Below, one piece after another: positions 24,667 through 37,648 of a stretch of DNA of 64,000 nucleotides. This DNA is from Strobilurus pachycystidiatus. Taxonomy: Eukaryota; Basidiomycota; Agaricomycetes; Agaricales; Physalacriaceae. Position 1 is the first letter of the stretch. Each line of letters opens with the position of its first letter. The stretch covers positions 868,001 to 932,000 of the forward strand of contig JAHLMK010000008.1 in the NCBI GenBank assembly GCA_019915135.1, given 5' to 3'. The translations under genes were made by a program, and so were the position numbers. Under the pieces are notes generated by a model. The model was not told the origin of the DNA, searched no databases, and worked only from the letters and a program-made list of their open reading frames with translations.

Positions 24667-27600
24667 TCACGATGGGAGAGTTATGCGTTCACGAAGGAAA
24701 CCCGATAGCACTTCCGTCAAATCGACGGTCCCGGTTCCCATCGTCGGATTACTCTTCTTGATGACGGGCCGCGCCTTATCCAGCAATGACTTGATGTCAG
24801 ACGCCATTTCCCCGGTCATTCCACGACGTAAGCGGTCAGCCATAGTCACGGAAGTCCGGGGCCCACGCCGTTCTTTAGGCATCTCTTGGCGAGGCAGTTC
24901 TGCATCGTCGGTGTCCATGTCGTTAGGCGTAGGCTCAAAGTCGGGCTTCAGAAGCCACATTGCAAGCTGGGTGATGGTGTAAACCAGGATGGCTTCCAGG
25001 TTACGTCGAGCAGTTCTAACACCCAGTTTCACATTGAGGCTATCGGCGTGTCGACTGTGGAGTGCCGAACCAACTTGCACAAGACTCTGCCCCCCTGGGT
25101 GATTCACTAACTCGCGAAGCATGTCAAGGGTAGAGTTTCCAAGCTCTAGCAGTGTTCCCAAAGACGCAGGTTCATCGAGAACCACCTTAGAATGCTAAGG
25201 GCGGATGTTATTTTCGTCATCATCAAGTGGGAACGAAGACTATCACTTACCGGTACGATGAGAGCTTCTTGTAACGGCCAGTCTTCTTCGTCTCCCAGTA
25301 GCACTGTATACGCCCGACTGACTGTAATCAATGTGAACACAATGTTGCTCGCGAGGCGGTACAGCCGATGCAAGAGATGGACGACTAGGGGACGCTTCAG
25401 AGGGTCGGATATCGACGCGTTGTTCGCGACTAGAGGCTCCTCGTCGTCTGTGATGGTCTCAAACAAACTGGCCAATTGATGCGGATGGGTGATCGCGTAA
25501 TTGAGCTGCTGCAACAGATGAAGAGCGAGTGGGGCGAAGAAGCGGAGACTTTTGTCGACCACCGCATGCCTATGAGACGCGGAGGATTCGCCCTCGGCGA
25601 TGGAGAAGAACAAATGGACCACCTGCTCAATCTCCTCCAAGAGTGGGAGCGTTATCACGTCGCCGACGGCCCAGGACATCGCCCGCCTGATCTGACCATT
25701 GTAGACTTGGATCAAGCCACACACTTCCACACCGAAATAATGGTTTTGCCGGTCGAGAGTTGTCAGGACACCCGACATCACGGAGAGCATGGAACAATAC
25801 GCAATGTGTGCTGGGCTTCGCTTTCGAGATAACTCTGGAATGGCCGTATCGATGTGCCCAGCGCTGATGGCTGGCGTAATGGAGCTGCCACTGTACGCGG
25901 AAAGTAGACCTTTACCCGCCAAAACCTCCGCAGCGGATGGGATGCTAGCCAAGGCGACATGGAAGAGAAGAAGATGCGGTACATAGAGAGGAGATCCACG
26001 GTTCACCAACAGGTTGATGTCCGATAGCCCTACGAGGTCGATTTGCGAGAACAGCTGAAGACTGGCATCGATAACGTCGTGCTGCTGACATTTGGCCAGC
26101 CAAGATGTCGAGGATTTCGCTACGTCCTGTCTTGTGCATTGTTCGAAGACGGCAACCAACAGCTCCATGTCCTTGTCCAGCTCCAGATCTCTTCGCGCCT
26201 TAGCACTCGTGAATATGACATGTAGACCATTGATGACCATTTCCAAAGATGCCTCGACAGTATCTGTCATCTTCCAACGTTGAGCAGCCGACAGAGGCGA
26301 CTTCGAGTTTTGCAGGAGTGGTCTTGCATTTTTGACGCAGCAGTAAAGAATCTGCAGAACGTTTCGGTGGAAGGGGACCATGAATGAGCCCATCAAGGAC
26401 GATAGCGGTCGCTGATACTCGTTGAGAACAATACCCCGGATATTGGCGATGAGCTGAGCAAAGATCTCGATGTCTTTGGGCTTCTCGAGGGTCATGAACC
26501 ATGCCACCTCGAGGACACCCAGCAGGACTGCAAGTCGCTTTCCGTGGATGGTGGCTACCATATCCCCCTGACGCTTCTCCGTTGCCATATCTGCTGCGAG
26601 GGACGACGCCAACGATATGAAGCTGTGCCGAACAGTTGTATCGCCCCGGAAGTACGGAGCGACCTTCTGGAGGAGGAAGCGCGCACTCTCCGTCAATGCC
26701 AACTGACTGTGAGAGAGGGATTGATTGAGATTTATGGAAAGCATGTGCTGTTCGATCGAGTCCAGTGGATCTATCATCGCGTTGGGGTCCTGCCACCCCT
26801 TCAGTCGGCTTTGAAGGAGGAATGGCGAGAGGGAAAAATGATCGCCGTACTCCCGATCATCCAAAGGATCCTGGGATTGGAGTTGGGACACCAGCAATCC
26901 TGGGAACTGTTTCTTCAAGAGGGCTTCCAAATTATCAAACAGTTCCGGCCGATACGAACTGACAACTGCTTCAGAAAAGAGATCCATAAGGTCGTCGTCG
27001 CTGCGGAAGCGATCCTCGACTGCCTTGAAGCTCTCCGACTTTTGTTTCGAGTCCACCTTGTAGGTTTGCCCGATGTCGAGGGCGATGATGTGCAGTCCAT
27101 GCGCCTTGACTGCTGTTCGGTAACAGTGCATCGAAACAACGTCATGCATCGTTGAATGTCGGACGTCGTCAATCATGACGAACTCCTGGGCGTCAGATTC
27201 TGGCAGTGGCCCGAGGTCTTTGCACGATAAAGACACTAGTTGGGTCCAAAACGCAGAGTCCTTCCGTAATTCATCAACCATAGCCTTATGCTCCAGATTG
27301 TGCTGCCAGGTAACGTCCAGGAAGCGAACAATAGCACAGAGTAACTGAGGATTGAGCTCCCACAACTCCTGCCAATTCTCCAGTGCCTCTTGAGCAACCT
27401 CGATAGCTGTCGTGGCATGAGTTTGATCGAGTTTCCTCTTCCCTTTGACGTCCTTCTTTTCTACAGCCGACGAATGGACTTGGCCTGCTATGAACACCTT
27501 CGCCAAGGCGGGCTCAGCATTCATAGCTAGAGAGATGAAGTTCCACACTGCGAAACGAAGAGTAAGATCGTCGTATGGGTGTTGTACAATGCGAACCAAA

Positions 27601-30600
27601 GCAGCGGCGGTTGCTGTGGGATTAGATAGATGCCCGACGATGGCTGGAGCGGACGAGACAGATGACAGAGTTTCGCATAGAGCTGAAAGGATTCGAATGG
27701 ACTCGAGAGGGACGACAGAGCCAACATCACGCTGCGCTACATATGCGGCAAGGATATCAATAGGTTCCGATCTCGAATGTGATGGATCAGCGACACCACT
27801 GTCAGATACATGACTGCACAGCATCTGCTCGAGAAGACTGAGCTTGCCAGACTCAGCCAGTGCCCTCTTGCGATTGAGTAACACGCGTATCAATCCCAAC
27901 TTGGACTCCAACAGTAAGACTATCTTTCGGACATCAGCTTTTCGCCGAGCCTGGTACAGCATCTGCACCATATGCCGACCTGCTGCGATTGATGACACCA
28001 ATGGGGTGATAGTGGAATTCGAAGCCTTGAAGAGGAATAGGTCGAGAACGACACTACTCAACTCCGGGAAAGGCCCGTCTTGGACATCCTGTGGCGTGTG
28101 GTGAAGCACCGTGACGAAGATAGAGGCTATTCTCCGCCCAATGTCGAATCGATCGCTCACGTTTGCGTATCGCCACCCGAAATGTTCCACCCAGATCTCG
28201 CTGTGCACAAATTTCGCCGCGTTGAGCAAGACCTCGGACTTCAACTGCTTCAAGTGAGGGTCCTCGGGAAGGATGAGGGTGGTCGCGTCCTGGAAGAGCT
28301 GTTGAACGAGGTGTAGGATTGAGTGCGTCATGGTATAGCGTCCGCGCGTCCGTTCTGCTGCCAGCGCCATCGATGCTGAGCCCGTCTTCCGTCCCGTACC
28401 AAACAAAACAGCTGTGGAACGAAGATATATCCACACGCGTGTGGAGAAGCGCGGAATGGTAAGGATGGCAGAGAGCACGCTCAGGGCTGAGGTGATTAAG
28501 GCGGTAGGCAAAGACGTTTTGAGGGAGCGTGGGGTGATAGACGAGAAAGTCTCCTCCAAAATTGTCATGGTGAGCTGGACAAGGTCTGGCGAAGATGAGT
28601 CATGGGAGGGAGTGGATGTTTCGAGAGATTCCATGAGCTGCTCAGCCTGGTCGGGATTGTCTTGGACAACGCTCCTCATGAGATCGAGGATGTCAGTGAT
28701 GAGACTTTCATCAACGCCGCCTTCCATCTCGACACCAGCATCTTCCGCCGTTAACGCAAGGGTAGAAGTGCGGTCTGCAACAGGTGGGGCGGCAGGCCGC
28801 CGACTGCCCGGGTACGCGTTCCGCTGGGTGATGAAGTTGTTTAGAAGCTGCAACATCAAATTCCACCCGGAATGCGTGTGGTTCCAGCAAATCGCCATGA
28901 ACTCGCCACCTTCGCTGTTTAGGGCACGGCCAATTGAGCCTGGCGGGAGAAGAGAGCCACCGGGAAGTTGTATTGGGCGGAGATTGGTATAAGAGATGCC
29001 AGCGACGCTAGACGACGCTGAGCGATCCGGGACCTTCTCGTATGTGGCGTGGGCACCAGTGCAAGCATGAGACTGGATGACTTGTGCATACGTCGGCAGG
29101 GAATTGATGAAGTAGAAGACATGACTGTCGCATATTTTTCGGTCTTCTGTAAGAGCGTCTCTGTGATCGTCGGACGAACAGAGAGGATCAGTGTCCAGAA
29201 ATCCGGAGCCTGTCATCGCACGTGCTAGGCGGAGAAGCGGCCTCACTTGGAGGGGAAATCGCGAGCGTGCTACGTCGAAGATGGCTCTACGAGAAGCCGC
29301 GTACTGCCAGTCAAACTGCCAGTACTGCCGGCATATGGCAGCCACAGATTGACTCTCACTTCGTCCGAACAACGCGATCCAGACCTCGATGAATCCGTCG
29401 AAGTCTGGGATTGTCTCCACCGAGGTCATATCCAAAAGCGATAATACAAGTCCTGTAGGAGAGTCAGTTGAATAGCCGAACATTGAAAGCTCAGCGCAGC
29501 GGTACCTTTGAAGACTGAGCGAAAGGCGATCACATTGGAATCTGTGATTGATGAATCCGCCTTGAAGGCCAGAACAGTTACAAAGAAGGGTGACGCTGTG
29601 AGCATGTGGAGAAGAACACTGAACAGCGCGTTTTCAGGTCTCAGGCAACTCTCGAGGATAGCAGCATGCATCGGTCGAGTACCAATGAGGGACTCGAGGA
29701 AGGTGCGGTATGATTGGGGGATATCTGTCATCTCCGCTGCAACGGAAGTTACGCGATACAACACGAAGGACCAGGCCAGATGTGTGCATACAAACTGGCT
29801 CCCATCGTTGTTGAGGATAAGTGCGTGGATGTTCGCGAGGGATGACGGGGAGGAGTGATAGAGGTCGGAGCGTGTGGGAGTGTTGGATATCTGGAACGAG
29901 TCTGGATCCACCAAGGTCTCCAACTCAAGGATTTCGATGGTAATGAGGTTCCAGAGGACAGCTATGTCCTGTTCGATACGTTTGGCCTCATTGTCGAAAA
30001 AGATGTTTGAGTCGACGTGGTTGTTTCCGAGGTTTGTGCTGAACGCAGTGGAGAGTATCTCCTCGACTAGAGGTCCCTCGCAAGACACGGATCCCCACAT
30101 TGTCCAGAACAAGACCTCGAGGAGGACGAGCTGCTCTTTGAAATCTTGCTTTACCCAATGATACGCGGATTTTGGCTCTGTGGTGAAGTCCCTGTCGATC
30201 CCATCTGTGACTTTTCTGGTGTACTCTGCTAGCAGCGCCTTCACGAATTTGGGCCCATCGGAGAGTATCTTCGGCAAGAACGATTCAGAGACTTCAAACG
30301 CAGGGTCAGAAGGGTCTTCCTTGGCTCGGAAGAGAGGAATGAGGACGCGGAGCACGGAGAGTCGCTCGGATAGATAGAAGGGTGTTATAGCTTCAACGCA
30401 AGCCGCCACCAACGAATCGCCAGGTTCGGAGGGTGGGAGGCCCTGGTTGTACATGAACGACCGCAGGAGAATGAAAGCGTTGACCTCGTCAATTTTGAAG
30501 GCATTGCTGATGGCGATGATGAACTCCTTGTCGGCGTCCTCGATGCGAAAGACGACGCCGTCACTCAGAGTAACAGAACCACTCTGTATCCGCTTCCTGG

Positions 30601-30826
30601 ACGCATCTGATGGCTTCCCAAATGGATCCCGGAGACTTTTGAGCTGTTCGACGCGCGGTGTAAGATATTCCACGACCTGGCGCGGCGAGGTTCCCTCAAG
30701 TTGGCCGGACAGATATTCATGGAGTTGGGAATAGGTTCTGCAGATAAAATGAAGGGTTTGAAGCTGAAAAGGAACAGGGACGCACATGTCAATGAGGTCG
30801 GACCGTTCGTTTGATTTTCCCGACAT
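24667..30826 (-). CDS. NUP188: nucleoporin Nup188
   Basis: Nup188 is a large alpha-helical scaffold protein of the inner ring of the nuclear pore complex, where it binds Nic96 and shapes the pore membrane and transport barrier. Three exons (30826-29506, 29452-25251, 25185-24667) join in phase to a protein of 2013 residues; the junctions read FRSVFKG|LVLSLLDM and EALIVP|VVLDEP. The sequence is helical throughout with hydrophobic repeats, for example YHWVKQDFKEQLVLLEVLFW, SHVFYFINSLPTYAQVIQ and, near the end, LGTLLELGNSTLDMLRELV. Length and layout fit the Nup188/Nup192 family. I favour Nup188 from the overall pattern, but Nup192 is the main alternative. The 4.2-kb middle exon is unbroken, in contrast to the frame breaks in TAF2. 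No transmembrane segment or FG repeats are seen. Confidence 0.75.
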
Positions 30827-31244
30827 TGTCCGCCCCTCCGCTGGATGCCCGACGTGTTGGTGGCGGTAGGACGCAAGAGGTGAAAGATACACGTGACGCC
30901 TGGACGACGCGATCGTGCCCGCTTCCCGAGCCTGCCATATCGGGTAAGTGTCACCGACGCCGGTCGGTCTTTACGTTGATCATCGCCTAGATGTGGGTTT
31001 GAGAGTAGGATACGGACCAGCACAGACAGACACGAGCTGGGCACGTTGATATCTCTTCAATAGGCTGGGAAGTAGGAAAACTGGCCATCGCCCACGATGT
31101 TTGGAGGTACCCAAGCAAGCCAAATTATGGAAGTTGGGGGAGTCCTCGCAATCATTGAGGCCCATCTCAGCATAGGATTTTGGACATCAACAGCCACGGA
31201 ATGTCGCTGAGACTCAGACCAGAGACTGACCTTGGGTTATCTCG

Positions 31245-31256
31245 AACCCTAACCCC
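31245..31256 (+). promoter_or_regulatory. telomere-like CCCTAA motif upstream of the 31316 gene
   Basis: AACCCTAACCCC lies about 60 bp before ATG 31316. It resembles the telomere-type box recognised by Myb-domain factors (Tbf1-like) in fungal promoters. The functional role is inferred. Confidence 0.3.
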
Positions 31257-31315
31257 ATCCGCCCTGCATCTGCCTAAATGTCAGGCACGTGGGAAGCCAG
31301 TCTCTTGTCCTCCCA

Positions 31316-33810
31316 ATGTCGAGTGCGCCATGGTCGTCACCGCAGACTCCGCTGACGCCCGACCGGCTGGCCAAGATCGCCAATGCGCTGGGCGTATCCA
31401 CTCCGCTGCCCGCCTCCCCGTCCCGGACGCCGCCGCCAACGAGCTCGTACTTGGTCCATGTCGTGCCCCCTCTTACTCTACCCCATCTTAATAACAACCT
31501 CCTCTCCCCGCCGCCGCCCACCGCCTCCGGATATCACGCTCATTTTCGTCGCGGCACTCTTCTGCCTGTCTATGCCACACTCCAGCTCCAGCTTGCAGCC
31601 ATTGCGCGCGAGTATGCCCTTCCGTCTACCTCTGGCCTCATACTATACCTCGTCCAGGAGGAGGAACCGGGACCCAGGATATCAGACGACATCTGGAAGC
31701 ATCTTTGGGCGCGCGTTTGGAAGGTCGAATTCGCCCCCGACGCACCGCACAAATTGCCCGCTCTCACCCTCAATAGCCCGAAGCCGGACCAGGCTCCATC
31801 CGTTCGGTCGTCTTCTGCAGAGCGCACTACTGTGCCCATAGTCGCCAAAGTCGAGTTTGATATCGACACCCGGACAGCTTCGTGGCTCAATCCTTGGATA
31901 ACCAGTCGTAACCTCAATCATAGCAAACGGATGGACAGTAACAATTCCCCCATTATTCTCAATCTGCCTCGGACACCACATTCAGAACATACTTCTGTTT
32001 TTGGCGACGACGACGACTACACAGTACATCAACCCTCTATACACAGGAAGAACATCCCTCCTCGTCTGATATTGGACACATTTGGAACCCCCAATATCGC
32101 CACCGGCAGTAGCAGCCTCGCCTACCTTCAGCAACCAGAGTCTTCAGACGATGAAACTGAAATCGAGGACGATATGGGACCGGCCAGCGGCAAACGGGGC
32201 GGCGGTGTTTACGACGATCTTGAACTTGATTTCGATGATTCGTTTGTCGAGACGGAGGAGTCTCAGTACCTGTTGAAGGCTCAGCTAGACCAGATAGAGA
32301 AGGTGTGTTGACATCTCTCTTCTCAATTTGGCTTGATCTAATCTGTTTCCTTCCAGAACATGGCACAATTTTCACCACGAGTTCTATCCGTCGACCTTGA
32401 GGAAGAACAAGCAAAAAATATACCTGTTCGAACGTAGGCATCCGGATTCAATGTATCTTTTGCATCGTAGAATCTAATGTATGACACAGAGATCTCCCCC
32501 CTTCTAGCCCCATCAACCCCACTGCTACCTGGCCAGCTGTACCCTTCACGTCCCTCAATTCGCCTCTTCCACTTGACTCAGGAAATACCCCGGTCCCACC
32601 ACAACTTGCGCTCAACGGCGTTACAACGTCCGCGCCAAAGTCGTTCAACCCTACAACGAGCTCAACTCCGTCCGCAGAGAGCATGCGCAGAAAGCAACTC
32701 GAGGAGGAAGAATGGGGTTCTTCGCAGGCACAATATCCTCATCTCACGCCCAAGGTTATCAGCAGTGACAACGTGATTCCTCTTTCGCCCGATCCTTTCG
32801 GCAGGTTCGCTTCAAGCACTCCATCACCTCCGGAATCCAGAGGCTCCACTTATTGGGAGAACGGCAGTAGTACCGTCGTGGATGGCACCTCTAGTCGGTT
32901 TTCGGCTGATTCCATCAAGGACGAACTCATCACGAACCCCAATCGCGCCACCATGATGAGTGTGAAGAGCATCAAACGCTTGTGGAGGCGAAGCAGCAAA
33001 CAGAGCGTGAGCCTGCAGCAGCAAATGCCTCCTCCGCCTGGACGGCTATCGCCAAACGGAGAACCACTTCCGCAAACGCATCGATCAAGCGAGAGCATTA
33101 GCAGCAACCGGAACAGTGTTCAGCAACTGCCCTCTCGTTCTGCCGCACCGTCACCAACTTTGTCTGGTCCATCCTCCTCGCGTCCGTCGCGTCCTTCAAC
33201 ACGTCCTCCTTCTCTGCACAATTTTGACATCCCTGATGTCAACGACCCTGTATATCCATCGACGCCTGCAACAACCATTAGTTTGGATCGACTGCGCTTC
33301 GATCAGGAATCGCCTTACCCAAATCCCACTAGACGGGCTCGGGTACCGCCACTTGCCTCCTTCCCGTCCAGTAGTTTCTCGAACGGCAGGGATTCACCGA
33401 CCTCGCCGATGCTGCCCTCAGGCAAGTCTTCTCCGATTCCGACGAGCGAGAATCCACGCAACAGTGTTCGGAAAAGCATCCTCAAGTGGAAGAGCGGTTC
33501 TGGTGGGCGCGCACGGAGTACGAGCATGCTGAGTGCGAACAACGAGCGGCCTGTGACGGAGAAGATGCCACCGAGTCCACGGATTCCGGAGCAGTTCCTA
33601 CAACATCAGCAGGCGACACACGCGCATGGGAAATCAGTCTCCAGTATGGCGCCCAGCGTGATCAGCTTGTCGAAGAGCATCTCGAGCAACGGGTCCAGGA
33701 TGTCGGAGGACGAAGGGCGAGGGCCTAGCATAGATGAGAGTCAGTTTGAGATGGTTTCGCCGAAAGCGGCGCCTCATGCATTATCGTATCCGTACTCAAC
33801 AGTGGATTAG
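31316..33810 (+). CDS. Ser/Pro-rich fungal protein of unknown function
   Basis: Three exons fit (31316-32302, 32357-32433, 32490-33810), giving 794 residues. The start is ATG 31316 (MSSAPWSSPQTPLTPDRLAK). Only the first 170 residues look folded, with VHVVPPLTLPHLNN, RRGTLLPVYATLQLQLAAIA, YALPSTSGLILYLVQ and DDIWKHLWARVWKVEF. The rest is disordered, with long runs of Ser, Pro and Arg and an acidic stretch (ESSDDETEIEDDMG). A basic patch, SIKRLWRRSSKQSVSLQQQ, and many SP/TP sites suggest a phosphorylated cytoplasmic or cortical protein, but this is inference. I do not recognise a named domain. The frame is intact. It is divergent from Nup188 with about 490 bp between the starts. Confidence 0.7.
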
Positions 33811-34351
33811 GTGTAGAGCCAAATTCTCTGTCTTGAGGGATTTCATGACTGACGATACCATGTAATTTATTCTCACGTTGTTCATATATTCTACGCATAC
33901 TTATGTCGATCTTCGTGTTATCTTTCATCTACATGTGTGCGTCACTGCGCCCTACAGTCTTAATTGCAAGCAACTACTATGACGACGTACAGACTCAGGT
34001 TCAGTGTCTCCCAAGGTAGAATGGCATCGAAGGCACCGCGGCCGTATCTTGCGTGTTTGAGTCGTTGAGGTTCAAAAGTGAAAGAGACTAAAAGCCAGAA
34101 ACGCTGTACAGACTAGGTTTCAAGCAAGTTTTGCCGTGTGATATCACTTCAAGTCGCAAGTTCGGGCTTGACAATGTTGAATGAATTCGAACTCACCGTG
34201 CATCACTGTGTGTAGTATCCTTCCCCAGTCGATAAGCAAGTTCAAAAAGTCTATTTTACATGCATGAAAGTACTTCTTCCTCGTTAATTTCCTTCGGCTG
34301 ATTCATACGTGTAGAGTCCCATGGCTCGTTCTTTGCCGACAGCTTCATCAT
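33811..34351. other. intergenic region, convergent 3' flanks
   Basis: The 540 bp between the ends of the Ser/Pro-rich gene and het-C hold no supported gene or repeat. Confidence 0.5.
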
Positions 34352-37300
34352 CTAATACCCACCACCGTACTCGTTCCTGCTGCCATACCCCTCAGACTCG
34401 CCGCCGTATCCTCCACGGCGCCCGCCACCACCATACTCGTCATCGTCACGGATATTCAACCTTTCCGCTCCAAAGGTCTCATCGTTGCCACCATAGCTAG
34501 GGTTATACCCACCACCGCCACCCTCAAACTCATCGGGAGGAGGGCCGCCGTGCCGTCCATGGTGACCGTGACGCCCTTCACGACGGCCGTACTCTTCGCC
34601 GCCTCCGCCGTATTCCTCAGGGGGAGGAGGAGGGCGGCCATAGTCCCCTCCGCCACCGTAGCCTCCCTCTTCGCGACCACCTCCATATCCACCTTCGTCA
34701 CGGCGGCCACCATACCCGCCAGCGGAGAATTCATCACGGCCACCACCATAAGATTCGTTACTGTCATCACGTCCTCCGCCATAAGAGTCTTCGCGCCTTC
34801 CACCATAAGAATCTTCATTGCGACCGCCATATGACTGTTCGTTGCGTCCGTGAGAGGATCCGTGTCGACCACCCCCGCTGCTATACGAGGACTCATCGTT
34901 GTAAGAGTTGCCTCCGCCATAGGACGGTTCCTGGCGGCCACCGTACGAATCTTCTTGTCGCCCGTATGACTCTGATGGACGCTCGTATGACTGTTGTTGA
35001 CGTCCTCCGTAAGGATCTTCCTGGCGTCCTCCGTAGGACTCTTCCTGGCTCTCATTACGCCCGCCGTACGAATCCTCGGTGCGACCGCCATAGGACTCCT
35101 CGGTACGACCGCCGTACTGATTTCCACCACCATACGAGGATTGCTGCTGCGAAGAGTACTGGGAGTCGTCACCACCATACGACGACTGGGACTGCTTCTT
35201 CGCATAGCTGGCGCTTCCTCCTCCATGGCCACAGCCACCATACCCAGCTTCCTCTCCGGCCTCTCCCTCGCGCTTGTTCCGACCCTCCCTGACGCTCTGC
35301 TTGGTCAACTTGTCAAGGATACCAGAAGCCTCTTCGCCATATCCGCCGATCCATTTCTCCATCTCGTCAAACATCTGACGCTGGATCTCAGAGTGGCCCG
35401 AGGCATAGTACGGGTGATGGAAGGCTTCCAATAGCTGGAAGGCCGTAAGTTTACCAAGTTCTAAATCAAATACAGAATGAACTAACCCCATCAATGACGC
35501 TGTCGGGATCGCTGTCTTCAGACCATGCTTGCACGATAAGTTGAACGGTGTTGATAACGACGATCTGAGCAATCTTTCCAGCGGGCTCGTTAAGGAGCAG
35601 ACCGAAGTGATCCTTGGACAAGAGACTGTGAGAGGGATCGGAAGCGTCAGGGTCTTCGAAGACTTGATACTGGTCGTCTGTATCGATGACAGCCTTACTT
35701 CCTTCCCCAAGCACGGCGGTGGCTTGTGTGAGAATGGGCTAGAGACGAAGTCGATGTCAGAGGTGCGAACACAGTCAAAAGAGCCTCGCTTACCGTGAGC
35801 CAGGGAGCAATGACAGTGTACACGTCTACACAAGATTGAGAACAGTTATTCGATCGCAGTGAATTCACTCACAAGCATTGAGCGTATTGCTCAACTCCTC
35901 AACCAAGTCGCTGAGCCCAGGAACCATCTCAATCTTCTTGACGATTTGGCGATAAACGCCATCACGCCACTTCAAGAGGTCCAAAAGCTGCTTCTGGACT
36001 TCCGGAGGCGCAATATCATCGGGATTGAAGTCATAGGCCTGGGACTGGGCCTGTAGCTCCTCTCCCTGCTCCAGCTTGTCGTTATTTCCACCACCAAACT
36101 TTCCAAGGATACCCTTGAGCGCGGAAAGCTTCTCGTTCATGTCATTGTCCTGGTTTTGGTTCAAGTTGCTGCTAAGGGCGGTGACACTGGCTTGGCTGAT
36201 ATGACTGCAAGAACAGGTGTCAGAGGCATGAGGACCCATTGATACTGAAGCGACTCACTCCGTAGCTTCACCAAGAAGGGAGTGCAAGAAATCAGCACTA
36301 CCAAACGTACCGGTCACGAGTGGGGGAACACTTTCACCCGACGGTGCTTGGACAAGAACGTTATCACCAACATGGCAGAAAACCTCTTCGTGGCCCATTT
36401 TACGAAGAGCGATCTCGCACCAGTTGCTGTGGGCAAGGAGATCTTCCATGGTATGAAGCCCAGTTCCAAGAAGGCGGTACGCCTCAAAAAGTTCGGGCCC
36501 TTCGTGACCCTCGGATCGGCGACCTAGCTCAATACATTCCCTGAACACGCGACGAATGTGAGCTGTGGAAGTATCCCAACCGCCGTCCTCGGTGGCCATA
36601 TAATTCTGAAGGACATGTGATTAGCGCTGGGGACTGGAGTTGGTATCATGGAACCCACCTTCATTCCTGTTCTCTCATCGATTTCAAGTTCACGGGGATC
36701 GACTGGTGGCCGAAGTTTGGGGTGGAACTGACGGGCGTCGCCTTCTTGCTCCGCGTAACCTCTGAAGAAGGATCAGTCATTCGATATGTGGAGTGACCGT
36801 CATCGCGAGACGAACTTGGGATTGTCGATATGTTCCTGCGCAAGGAAAGAAACGCGTCAGATATGGCCAAAAGAATGTCATCTCGACTTACAACGCAAAG
36901 ATAGACGCCAAGACGATCAGCAGTGACCTCGTATTCTTCCGTGGCGTATCCAAAAGTCTGTTTGAAAAGATAAAGACGAGAGAATGATGACAGTCGAGTA
37001 TAATTACACACCATGAATCCGAGCACTCGTACGACGAGCACAAGGGTATCAGCTGAGAGCTTGCTGAGGCCTGGAGGAGGTATGAGCTGTCTTTTTTTAT
37101 GATATTACGTAATCCGCTTATCTCCTAAATCTAGTACTTGTGAGTAGTCTCTAAGCCAATTGCCCTGGGAATGACGTTCAGTAAGGAGGGCAGGACAATG
37201 AAGAATTAGCATAAGTACAAAGTAGACCTTTCTAATATCACCTTTGGTGAACTTTGATCCACCCGATGCTTGTTCGAAAACGCTGGAAGCAAAGCGAAGA

Positions 37301-37494
37301 AGACCACCGCTAGCGGAGACGTGCCCTGCATACTTGACGAGGTTCTCAAGGATGTTCTCAATGTCACCGTGGCGAAAGGCTTTGTCGTTTAGGTAGGCAA
37401 AATCAGGAATATCGCCGGCACCAAATGCATAGGCATGGGGCAGGGCGACAAGAAGAATCGTAATCACAAGCAGAAAATGGGTAGTGGGAGGCAT
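34352..37494 (-). CDS. het-C: Het-C, heterokaryon-incompatibility-type protein
   Basis: Het-C is a secreted or membrane-associated glycine-rich protein; allelic differences at the Neurospora locus trigger death of fused cells. The start is ATG 37494, followed by a signal peptide (MPPTTHFLLVITILLVALPH, ending near AYA). The family core is read across short exons: FGAGDIPDFAYLND, FRHGDIENILENLVKYA, KFTKGDIRKVYF|GNWLRDYSQ, LGFM|TFGYATEEYEVTADRLGVY, EHIDNPK|GYAEQEGDARQFHP, YRLLGTGLHTMEDLLAHSNW and FGSADFLHSLLGEA. The central region binds no obvious motif. The C-terminal 290 residues are Tyr/Gly/Gly/Arg repeats (SYGGRNEDSYGGRREDSYGG). The exon after GNWLRDYSQ could splice at 37132 (giving LIPPPGLSKL) or read VLDLG first; I could not decide. 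Whether it functions in incompatibility in this species is unknown. Confidence 0.88.
34360..35245 (-). repeat. het-C: coding glycine-rich minisatellite of het-C
   Basis: The 3' part of het-C is built of diverged units of about 7-9 codons centred on SYGGR or YGGG with acidic spacers (EDS, EES, DES). Neurospora HET-C also has a glycine-rich C-terminus, so the layout is ancient. Copy number is likely to vary between strains by slippage. Confidence 0.75.
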
Positions 37495-37648
37495 GCTGGC
37501 AGTGGTGGAGAACAGAGAATCAGATCGATTGCTTTGGTAGTCAACGCGTCCCCGCGGCACGTTGATGATTTCATGCCGGCGGTATGCCAAGACTGCTTGG
37601 CAGTTTTTGGACGGAGTTTGCCATGATGTCCAATTTCCCCCTTTGAAT

